5,993 nucleotides of DNA from Actinomycetales bacterium Ga0077552 (GTDB taxonomy: Bacteria; Actinomycetota; Actinomycetes; Actinomycetales; Microbacteriaceae): assembly GCA_001464255.1 (NCBI GenBank), contig LNFD01000387.1:1-5993 (forward strand). Reading direction: 5' to 3'. Position numbers and translations under genes: made by a program. Positions 1-4,963 of the stretch are shown piece after piece (position 1 is the first letter of the stretch; each line of letters begins with the position of its first letter). The notes beneath the pieces are model-generated. The model ran no database searches. It saw nothing but the letters and a program-made list of their open reading frames with translations, and was not told where the DNA came from.

Positions 1-101
1 GGAGATCAGCCGGTCTGCGGGCAACAATCGGGCCTCGCACCCGGGATTCTCCGTCATTCGGCAGGGGGCACGCGTTCAGGGGGCGCTCCTAGACTGGGCG
101 C
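1..101. other. Leader upstream of ligA, no gene recognised
   Basis: I see no supportable gene here. One forward frame runs from the window edge to a TAG at 90-92, but its translation is arginine/glycine-rich and resembles no protein end I know. A weak inverted repeat (CGGG 29-32 with CCCG 40-43) has only a 4-bp stem and no T tract, so I do not call it a terminator. The only element I support is the -10-like hexamer at 90-95. Confidence 0.5.
90..101 (+). promoter_or_regulatory. Candidate leaderless promoter (-10) of ligA
   Basis: TAGACT at 90-95 is followed by GGGCGC and then directly by the GTG start codon at 102. A -10 hexamer six bases before a start codon places the transcription start on or next to the codon, as in leaderless actinobacterial mRNAs. 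Almost the same string precedes the lipoprotein gene (4101-4112) and lies in front of gatC (4575-4586). No convincing -35 box is visible 16-18 bases upstream, and there is no Shine-Dalgarno before the GTG. Confidence 0.6.
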
Positions 102-2429
102 GTGGCTGAGACCCCGGACCCCGGCACGACCCCCGAACGCGACGTGGATGCGCTGACTCGCGACGAGGCCCGCACCGAGGTCGAGGCGCTCACGAGCCGC
201 ATCCTCGAGCTGCGCGACGCCTACTACGCGCGCGACGCGCTGCTGGAGGACGACGCCACCTACGACGCCCTCGTGCGTCGGCTCGAGCTCATCGAGCACC
301 TCTTCCCCGAGTTGCAGAGCCAGGACTCCCCGACGCAGACGGTCGGCGGCACCGCCGTCACCACCCTGTTCGCCCCCGTCGAGCATGCCGAGCGCATGCT
401 GAGCCTCGACAACGTGTTCAGCGCCGACGAGTTCGCCGACTGGGCCGCGAAGGTCGAGCGCGACGCCGGGCGCCCGGTGCGCTGGCTGTGCGAGCTCAAG
501 ATCGACGGTCTCGCCCTCAACCTGCGCTACGAGCGCGGGGTGCTCGTGACGGCGGCGACGCGCGGCGACGGACGCGTGGGGGAGGACGTCACGCCGAACG
601 TGGCGGCCGTGGCGGGCATCCCGCAGCGGCTCGCCGGCGACCCCGCCGAGCTGCCCGACCTCGTCGAGGTGCGCGGCGAGGTCTTCATCCCGAAGGCGGC
701 CTTCGACGAGCTCAACGCCCTGCAGCGGGCGGCGGGCGAGCGCGAGTTCGCCAACCCGCGCAACGCCGCGAGCGGCAGCCTGCGCCAGAAGGCCGAGGGC
801 AAGACCGCCGATCAGCTCGCCCGCATGCGCGACCGGCTGAGCCGGCTGCGGATGCTCGTGCACGGCATCGGCGCCTGGCCAGACCCGCCCGTCACCGCCC
901 AGAGCGAGGTCTACGGCCTGCTCGAGCGCTGGGGCCTGCCGATCAGCAGCCACTTCCGCGTGCACGACTCCGCCGCCGCGGCCGCCGAGTTCATCGCCTT
1001 CCACGGCGAGCACCGCCACGCCGTCGAGCACGAGATCGACGGCGTCGTCGTCAAGGTCGACGAGCTCGCGCTGCACGACGAGCTCGGGGCGACGAGCCGC
1101 GCCCCGCGCTGGGCGATCGCCTACAAGTACCCTCCCGAGCAGGTCACCACGACGCTGCTCGACATCATCGTGAGCGTCGGCCGCACCGGGCGCGCGACGC
1201 CGTACGCCGTCATGGAGAAGGTGCGCGTCGCGGGCAGCGAGGTGCGGCAAGCCACGCTCCACAATCAAGACGTCGTCAAAGCCAAGGGCGTGCTCATCGG
1301 CGACACCGTCGTGCTGCGCAAGGCCGGCGACGTCATCCCCGAAGTGCTCGGCCCCGTCGTCGAGCTGCGTGACGGCACCGAGCGCGAGTTCGTCATGCCC
1401 ACCGACTGCCCCGAGTGCGGCACGCCCCTCGCTCCGGCGAAAGAGGGCGACATCGACCTGCGCTGCCCCAACGCGCGCAGCTGCCCCGCCCAGGTGCGCG
1501 GTCGCGTCGAGCACATCGGCAGTCGCGGCGCGCTCGACATCGAGGGCCTCGGCGAGATCAGCGCGGCCGCGCTCACGCAGCCCCTGGTTCCGGATGCTCC
1601 GCCCCTCGACACCGAGGCGGGCCTGTTCGAGCTCACCGTCGAGCAGCTGCTCCCCATCGAGGTGATCGTGCGCGACGCCGAGACCGGGCTGCCGAAGCTC
1701 GACGACGACGGCGAGGCGAAGCGCCGGTCGCCGTTCCGGCGGGTCGAGCAGCAGTACCCGGCGGAGGCCGAGGGGCTCGAGCCCGCCGAGATCCGTGCGC
1801 GGGGCATCCGTCGTCAGCCCGTCGAGGTGCCGAGCGCGCTCGCCCTGCAGCTGCTCGACGAGCTCGAGAAGGCGAAGACCAAGCCGCTGTGGCGCCTGCT
1901 CGTCTCGCTCAACATCCGGCACGTCGGGCCCGTCGCGGCGCGGGCGCTCGCCGACTGGTTCGGCTCGCTCGACGCCATCCGTGCCGCGGGCCTCGACGAG
2001 CTCGCCGCGGTCGACGGCGTCGGGGCGATCATCGCCGAGGCCGTGCGCGACTGGTTCGCCGTCGACTGGCACGTCGAGATCGTCGACCGCTGGGCCGCCG
2101 CGGGCGTGCAGTTCTCGACCCCCGGCCACGCCGGCCCGGGGGCCGCGGCCGCCGCCGGAGGAGTGCTCGCGGGCCTGACCGTCGTCGCCACCGGATCGCT
2201 CGAGGGCTTCACGCGCGAGGGCGCCCAGGAGGCCATCATCGCAGCGGGCGGGAAGGCCGCGAGCAGCGTGAGCAAGAAGACCGACTTCGTGGCAGCCGGC
2301 CCGGGTGCGGGCTCGAAGCTCGCCAAGGCCGAAGAGCTCGGGCTGCGCATCATCGATGCAGCCCAGTTCGCCATTCTCGTGCGTGAGGGGCCCGATGCGT
2401 TGCCCCAGATCGGCGTCGACGCCCCCTGA
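102..2429 (+). CDS. ligA: NAD+-dependent DNA ligase LigA
   Basis: This enzyme seals 3'-OH/5'-phosphate nicks using NAD+ and is the replicative ligase that joins Okazaki fragments and closes repair gaps in the cytoplasm. All family domains are present in order. Domain Ia has the NMN-contacting Y41, Y42, D45, D51, Y54 and D55. The adenylation domain carries the KIDG motif with the AMP-accepting lysine K133, followed by TRGDG and GEDVTPN. Later motifs DGVVVKVD and KYPP lead into the OB fold. A four-cysteine zinc finger follows (C436, C439, C455, C461), then the helix-hairpin-helix region, then a C-terminal BRCT domain from about residue 686. At 775 residues it is roughly 85-105 longer than typical LigA (about 670-690). 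Most of the excess is a segment at about 520-577 inside the HhH region plus a 20-residue N-terminal extension. The GTG start is supported by the -10 hexamer six bases upstream. In Mycobacterium, ligA also lies near gatCAB. Confidence 0.98.
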   Translation: MAETPDPGTTPERDVDALTRDEARTEVEALTSRILELRDAYYARDALLEDDATYDALVRRLELIEHLFPELQSQDSPTQTVGGTAVTTLFAPVEHAERMLSLDNVFSADEFADWAAKVERDAGRPVRWLCELKIDGLALNLRYERGVLVTAATRGDGRVGEDVTPNVAAVAGIPQRLAGDPAELPDLVEVRGEVFIPKAAFDELNALQRAAGEREFANPRNAASGSLRQKAEGKTADQLARMRDRLSRLRMLVHGIGAWPDPPVTAQSEVYGLLERWGLPISSHFRVHDSAAAAAEFIAFHGEHRHAVEHEIDGVVVKVDELALHDELGATSRAPRWAIAYKYPPEQVTTTLLDIIVSVGRTGRATPYAVMEKVRVAGSEVRQATLHNQDVVKAKGVLIGDTVVLRKAGDVIPEVLGPVVELRDGTEREFVMPTDCPECGTPLAPAKEGDIDLRCPNARSCPAQVRGRVEHIGSRGALDIEGLGEISAAALTQPLVPDAPPLDTEAGLFELTVEQLLPIEVIVRDAETGLPKLDDDGEAKRRSPFRRVEQQYPAEAEGLEPAEIRARGIRRQPVEVPSALALQLLDELEKAKTKPLWRLLVSLNIRHVGPVAARALADWFGSLDAIRAAGLDELAAVDGVGAIIAEAVRDWFAVDWHVEIVDRWAAAGVQFSTPGHAGPGAAAAAGGVLAGLTVVATGSLEGFTREGAQEAIIAAGGKAASSVSKKTDFVAAGPGAGSKLAKAEELGLRIIDAAQFAILVREGPDALPQIGVDAP

Positions 2430-2449
2430 CGTGCGCGCCACGCATTGTG

Positions 2450-2459
2450 ACACCGGTGT
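2450..2459. promoter_or_regulatory. Palindrome, candidate operator
   Basis: ACACCGGTGT is a perfect 10-bp palindrome 20 bases after the ligA stop. The symmetry continues to 2447-2462 with one mismatched pair (G2449/A2460), giving a near-perfect 16-bp dyad. No T tract follows, so an operator is more likely than a terminator. No regulator is encoded nearby, and the assignment is inference. Confidence 0.35.
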
Positions 2460-2496
2460 AACGGCTGGATGTCGGTTGAGAAGAATGTTCGGTACA

Positions 2497-2529
2497 CCCC
2501 CCCAAAAGGGGACAATCTTCGCTTAGCAT
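2497..2529 (+). promoter_or_regulatory. C7-A4-G4 element and candidate -10 before the hydrolase gene
   Basis: Seven C (2497-2503), four A (2504-2507) and four G (2508-2511) form a CCCC/GGGG dyad around an A core. About 12 bases later lies TAGCAT (2524-2529), a plausible -10 hexamer in a local AT-rich patch that stands out from the surroundings. No TTGACA-like box sits at normal spacing; TTGAGA at 2476-2481 is too far upstream. The C/A/G element therefore lies where a -35 or an activator site would be. As RNA it could form only a 4-bp hairpin, and no U tract follows. Confidence 0.35.
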
Positions 2530-2541
2530 AAGAAAACGCTG

Positions 2542-3975
2542 GTGGCACCGTCTCGGGGGATGCCCGGACCACCGGTGCCAAAGGGGATTCCGGCAGTGCT
2601 GTTCGACGCGACAGCGGTATTGATCGCCTCGCTCACCGTAGCTACGGTGGCGGGGCCCCCCGTCGCGCTCGAGAACGTTCCGGCGACCCCCGTCTCGATC
2701 ATCACGACCCCCGCGGAGACGCGGGACATCGACCTGCCCACCAGCATCCAGCAGGGTGCCGCCGCTACTGCTCCCGCCACCCCCCTGTCGGCGTCGAGCA
2801 TCGCGACTCTCCACGGCGCATCCCTGCTGCACGCTCTCACCGCGATGCCCCCGCTCGCGGTGGCCGAATTCGTGGAGTCGAACCCCCGACGCCTCCACGA
2901 ACTGCTGGCGGCGCCCCCCGGCGCCCCGCAGGTGAGCGGCTGGTGGGCAGGTCTTGATGTGACGGCGCGGCGCTCGATCGTGAGCACGGCGCCCGAGCTC
3001 GTCGGCAACCTCGACGGCATCCCCGTCGCGGTGCGCAACGAGGCGAATCGCGACGTGCTGCGCTCGACCATCCGCGAGCTCGAGCTCGAGGGGTCGCGCG
3101 AGGGCCGCGCGCTCGCGACGCAGAACCTGCAGCGCCTGCAGATGCTCTACGCGATCGCCGACGCGCTCGGCCCGGCGACGGCCAACCCGCCGCGCTCGCG
3201 GCTGCAGCTCGACACGCACGAGGCGGGCAAGGTCGCGATCGTACTCGGCGACCTCGACACGGCCGACTACGTCAGCTACCTCCTGCCCGGCATGTTCATC
3301 ACGGTCGGCGGCAACGTCGTCGAGTGGACCGACACGGCGGCGCGCCTCTACGACGAGCAGGTCTCGTGGCTCTCGCTGCTCGCCGAGGCGGGGGCGAGCG
3401 ACGAGGTCGAGACGGTCGCGACCGTCGCGTGGATCGGCTACCAGACCCCCCACCTGCTCAACGTCGGCAGCCTCGACCTCGCCTATGAGGGGCGGGATGC
3501 GATCGCGAGCGCGATCGACGGCCTGCAGACCATCCGTGGCACGGACCAACCCCACATCTCGCTGCTCGCGCACTCCTACGGCTCGACCGCCGCGATGCTC
3601 GCCCTGTCGGAGAGCACGAGCGTCGACGCCTTCGCGATGATCGGCTCGCCGGGTGCCCCCGCGACGAGCGTCGACGAGCTCAACGTGCGCGGCGACGTCT
3701 TCGTCGGCGAGGCGGCGTGGGACCCGATCCCGAACAGCTCGTTCTTCGGCTCCGACCCCGGGGCGGCCGAGTTCGGAGCCCGCATGATGAGCGTCGCCGG
3801 AACGGTCGACGTCATCACCAACCGCGTGCTCGCCGGGTCGACCGGCCACAACGAGTACTGGAGCCCCGGCACCGAGTCGATGCGCAACCTCGCGCTCATC
3901 GGCATCGACAAGGGCGAGCTCGTGACTGACGGCTCGCAGCGCGACGCGGGTCGCACCCTCGCGCTGCTGCTCTGA
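2542..3975 (+). CDS. Exported alpha/beta hydrolase, DUF1023 (Abhydrolase_8) type
   Basis: This is a predicted serine hydrolase of the actinobacterial DUF1023 family; the substrate is unknown. Family hallmarks are the WW pair at 134-135 and the NLDGIPVAVRNEANR block at 156-170. The nucleophile elbow is AHSYG with S345. The likely triad partners are D394 (in AAWDPIPN) and H436 (in STGHNEYW), in correct order and spacing for the fold. Residues 18-38 are hydrophobic behind R5 and K14, which suggests a signal peptide or membrane anchor; no lipobox is visible. An Ala/Thr/Pro-rich linker follows to about 95. The start is uncertain. I give the longest frame (GTG 2542, in-frame TAG at 2524), which keeps the basic residues. 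ATG 2560 has no spaced Shine-Dalgarno, while GTG 2596 has AAAGGGG nine bases upstream but loses the charged N-region. The first ~110 codons use more A/T-ending codons than the rest. It stands alone between ligA and the lipoprotein gene. Confidence 0.88.
   Translation: MAPSRGMPGPPVPKGIPAVLFDATAVLIASLTVATVAGPPVALENVPATPVSIITTPAETRDIDLPTSIQQGAAATAPATPLSASSIATLHGASLLHALTAMPPLAVAEFVESNPRRLHELLAAPPGAPQVSGWWAGLDVTARRSIVSTAPELVGNLDGIPVAVRNEANRDVLRSTIRELELEGSREGRALATQNLQRLQMLYAIADALGPATANPPRSRLQLDTHEAGKVAIVLGDLDTADYVSYLLPGMFITVGGNVVEWTDTAARLYDEQVSWLSLLAEAGASDEVETVATVAWIGYQTPHLLNVGSLDLAYEGRDAIASAIDGLQTIRGTDQPHISLLAHSYGSTAAMLALSESTSVDAFAMIGSPGAPATSVDELNVRGDVFVGEAAWDPIPNSSFFGSDPGAAEFGARMMSVAGTVDVITNRVLAGSTGHNEYWSPGTESMRNLALIGIDKGELVTDGSQRDAGRTLALLL
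2544..2579 (+). repeat. Inverted repeat across the hydrolase start region
   Basis: GGCACCG (2544-2550) and CGGTGCC (2573-2579) are perfect inverted repeats separated by 22 bases. Inside them CGGG (2554-2557) can pair with CCCG (2563-2566), extending a possible hairpin. It ends immediately before AAAGGGG (2580-2586), the best Shine-Dalgarno-like stretch in the area. If translation starts at GTG 2596 this is a leader hairpin; if it starts at 2542 the dyad is coding. Confidence 0.45.
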
Positions 3976-4019
3976 GCACCGCTGTCGCGGACCCGCGCGT
4001 CTCGCTCCGTGCCGAGCCG

Positions 4020-4091
4020 GGCCGCCCGCGCAACCCCGGCCGCCCGCGCGACCCTGGCCGCCCGCGCGACCCTGGCCGCCCGCGCAACCCC
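4020..4091. repeat. Four tandem copies of an 18-bp GC-rich unit
   Basis: The unit is GGCCGCCCGCGC followed by AACCCC or GACCCT. Copies lie at 4020-4037, 4038-4055, 4056-4073 and 4074-4091. Copies 1 and 4 are identical to each other (AACCCC end), and copies 2 and 3 are identical to each other (GACCCT end). A shortened fifth copy (GGCCGC, GAC, TACCCT) runs into the lipoprotein promoter. The plus strand has eight C runs of 3-4 separated by 5-6 bases, so the minus strand fits a G-quadruplex pattern. GGCC at each unit border also allows hairpins between neighbouring copies. Confidence 0.9.
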
Positions 4092-4100
4092 GGCCGCGAC

Positions 4101-4112
4101 TACCCTGGGCGC
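4101..4112 (+). promoter_or_regulatory. Candidate leaderless promoter (-10) of the lipoprotein gene
   Basis: TACCCT (4101-4106) is followed by GGGCGC and the ATG at 4113, the same layout and spacer bases as in front of ligA. There is no Shine-Dalgarno in the six-base gap, so translation would start at or next to the mRNA 5' end. No -35 box is visible because the upstream bases are tandem repeat. Confidence 0.6.
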
Positions 4113-4577
4113 ATGCACCCGCGCTCGCACTCGCGCACGCACCGCCGCGTCGCCCTCGCGGTCGCGGCCGCCGTCGCCGTCGGCGCGCTCGCGGGATGCG
4201 CGGTGCAGGATCCGACGCCCGTCACCGACCTCGAGGCGCGCGACCGCTTCATGACGGTGCTCGACGAGGCGCAAGACCTCGTCGGCGGCGACTGGGATGT
4301 GCGCGACGATCCGACCCCGCGCGAGTGCGTCATCCCGCTCTGGATCCCGGGCGAGCGCTACCCGGCCCTGCGCGTGGGTGATGCGCCGGCATCCGTCTCC
4401 GCGGCCGCCGAGCGCATCGAGCAGGCGTGGAACGACGCCGGGATGCGCGTGACCCGCACCGACATCGGCGACGTCATCGAGGTCAAGGGCGAGAGCGCGG
4501 AGGGCGAGCTCGTCGTGCTGCGGGTGAGCGCGAGTGCGAGCACCCTGCTCGGCGAGAGCGAGTGCCGCCCGCTCTAG
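4113..4577 (+). CDS. Small putative lipoprotein, function unknown
   Basis: This is a 154-residue protein I do not recognise beyond its export signal. The N-terminus is strongly basic (R4, R8, R11, R12, with several His), followed by a hydrophobic Ala/Val stretch (13-27) and the lipobox LAGC with the lipidation cysteine C29. This predicts a lipid-anchored protein on the outer face of the cytoplasmic membrane. The mature part is acidic and soluble-looking, with two further cysteines (C72 and C151, near the C-terminus) that could form a disulfide. No catalytic motif is visible. The start is supported by the -10 hexamer six bases upstream and the well-formed signal peptide. The stop codon TAG is the first three bases of the TAGACT hexamer in front of gatC. 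Lipoprotein prediction is strong; any role is unknown, and no link to gatCA is shown beyond adjacency. Confidence 0.88.
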   Translation: MHPRSHSRTHRRVALAVAAAVAVGALAGCAVQDPTPVTDLEARDRFMTVLDEAQDLVGGDWDVRDDPTPRECVIPLWIPGERYPALRVGDAPASVSAAAERIEQAWNDAGMRVTRTDIGDVIEVKGESAEGELVVLRVSASASTLLGESECRPL

Positions 4578-4586
4578 ACTGGTCGC
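4575..4586 (+). promoter_or_regulatory. Candidate -10 promoter of gatCA, overlapping the lipoprotein stop codon
   Basis: TAGACT (4575-4580) followed by GGTCGC matches the ligA promoter string apart from one base. Transcription would then start at about A4587. Unlike ligA, no start codon follows; the first ATG is 29 bases further (4616), so this transcript would have a leader. The TAG of the hexamer is also the stop codon of the preceding gene. Confidence 0.55.
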
Positions 4587-4587
4587 A

Positions 4588-4610
4588 TCCCCGGTTCTGT
4601 CACCCGGGGA
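4588..4610 (+). promoter_or_regulatory. Hairpin at the predicted 5' end of gatCA mRNA
   Basis: TCCCCGG (4588-4594) pairs perfectly with CCGGGGA (4604-4610), a 7-bp stem of mostly G-C pairs with a 9-base loop (4595-4603). The 3' arm contains most of GGGGAG (4606-4611), the Shine-Dalgarno-like stretch four bases before ATG 4616. When folded it would hide that site. It could instead be a terminator for the lipoprotein gene, but there is no U tract. Confidence 0.55.
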
Positions 4611-4615
4611 GCACT

Positions 4616-4672
4616 ATGTCTGAGCGGCCCGATGTGTGGGCGGCCCGATGTCTGAGAGGCACCATGTCTGAG
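4616..4672 (+). repeat. 16-bp tandem repeat multiplying the gatC start codon
   Basis: Units begin at 4616, 4632 and 4648, and a fourth partial unit at 4664 is the gatC start. The first nine bases are ATGTCTGAG in units 1, 3 and 4 and ATGTGTGGG in unit 2; the tail CGGCCCG is identical in units 1 and 2 and AGGCACC in unit 3. An ATG occurs every 16 bases. Because 16 is not a multiple of 3, only the ATG at 4616 is in frame with gatC (48 bases). Those at 4632 and 4648 open seven-codon frames ending in TGA (4653-4655 and 4669-4671), the latter overlapping the gatC start. Confidence 0.85.
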
Positions 4673-4963
4673 ATCACGCCCGAGCGCGTCGCGCATCTGG
4701 CTTCGCTCGCGCGCATCGCGCTCACCGACGCCGAGATCGAGCAGCTCACGGGCGAGCTCGGCACGATCATCGACTCGGTGGCGAAGGTGCAAGAGGTCGC
4801 GACGCCCGACGTGCCTGCGACGAGCCACCCGATCCCGCTCACGGGCGGGCTGCGTGCCGACGAGCCGGGGGTCACCCTCACGACCGAGGAGGCGCTCGCC
4901 GGGGCCCCCGACCACGACGGCAGCCGCTTCCGCGTCACGGCGATCCTGGGGGAGGAGCAGTGA
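4664..4963 (+). CDS. gatC: Asp/Glu-tRNA amidotransferase subunit C
   Basis: GatC is the small non-catalytic subunit that wraps around GatA and GatB and stabilises the GatCAB amidotransferase, which converts Glu-tRNAGln to Gln-tRNAGln (and Asp-tRNAAsn to Asn-tRNAAsn). The 99 residues match the family's usual length of 95-100. They open with MSEITPERVAHLASLARIAL, the conserved N-terminal helix, and include the conserved LRADEP segment. They end in the family's APDHDG-x-FRV-x-AIL tail, here with Thr where Pro is common (FRVTAIL). I chose ATG 4664 because it gives the family-typical N-terminus. ATG 4616 is in frame and would add 16 residues (MSERPDVWAARCLRGT) encoded by the tandem repeat. Both have a weak purine-rich Shine-Dalgarno (GGGGAG 4606-4611, GAGAGG 4654-4659), each four bases upstream. 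Its last codons overlap gatA. Confidence 0.95.
   Translation: MSEITPERVAHLASLARIALTDAEIEQLTGELGTIIDSVAKVQEVATPDVPATSHPIPLTGGLRADEPGVTLTTEEALAGAPDHDGSRFRVTAILGEEQ

Larger units (their letters stand above)
3976..4112. other. Intergenic region between hydrolase and lipoprotein genes
   Basis: This holds no gene. Just after the hydrolase stop, CGCG (3986-3989) and CGCG (3994-3997) could make a small GC-rich hairpin, but with a 4-bp stem and no T tract I do not call a terminator. The second half is the 18-bp tandem repeat and the promoter of the lipoprotein gene. Reading frames through the repeat translate to alternating short Ala/Arg/Thr or Gly/Arg/Pro units and look like by-products of the repeat. 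Confidence 0.6.

Noticed and set aside
3..92. Possible 3' end of an upstream gene stopping at TAG 90-92
   Set aside because: Only 29 codons are visible, the composition is not convincing, and the frame matches no protein end I can name. The TAG is better explained as part of the -10 hexamer.
54..2453. A 799-codon open frame on the minus strand opposite ligA
   Set aside because: It mirrors the ligA frame almost exactly, and its translation is Arg/Asp/Gly/Leu-rich with no domain. Long antisense frames are expected where third positions are nearly all G or C.
2476..2481. TTGAGA as the -35 box of the hydrolase promoter
   Set aside because: At 16-18 bases downstream there is only C-rich sequence, and TAGCAT is 42 bases away, so the spacing does not work.
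2500..2511. CCCC-AAAA-GGGG as a ligA terminator hairpin
   Set aside because: The stem is 4 bp and the following bases (ACAATCTTC) are not a T tract; its place near a -10-like hexamer fits a regulatory site better.
2350..3849. A 499-codon minus-strand open frame opposite the hydrolase
   Set aside because: Arg-rich, domain-free translation that crosses the ligA end and the intergenic region; the plus strand has clear family motifs.
3986..3997. Intrinsic terminator after the hydrolase gene
   Set aside because: Only a 4-bp CGCG stem with a 4-base loop and no T tract follows; too weak to call.
4020..4091. CRISPR-like array
   Set aside because: Units are 18 bp and directly adjacent with no spacers; this is a simple tandem repeat.
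4009..4254. Plus-strand frame through the 18-bp repeat with AARATP/AARATL units, as a possible repeat protein
   Set aside because: The periodicity comes from the DNA repeat. The frame then runs out of phase through the lipoprotein gene and has no Shine-Dalgarno or promoter.
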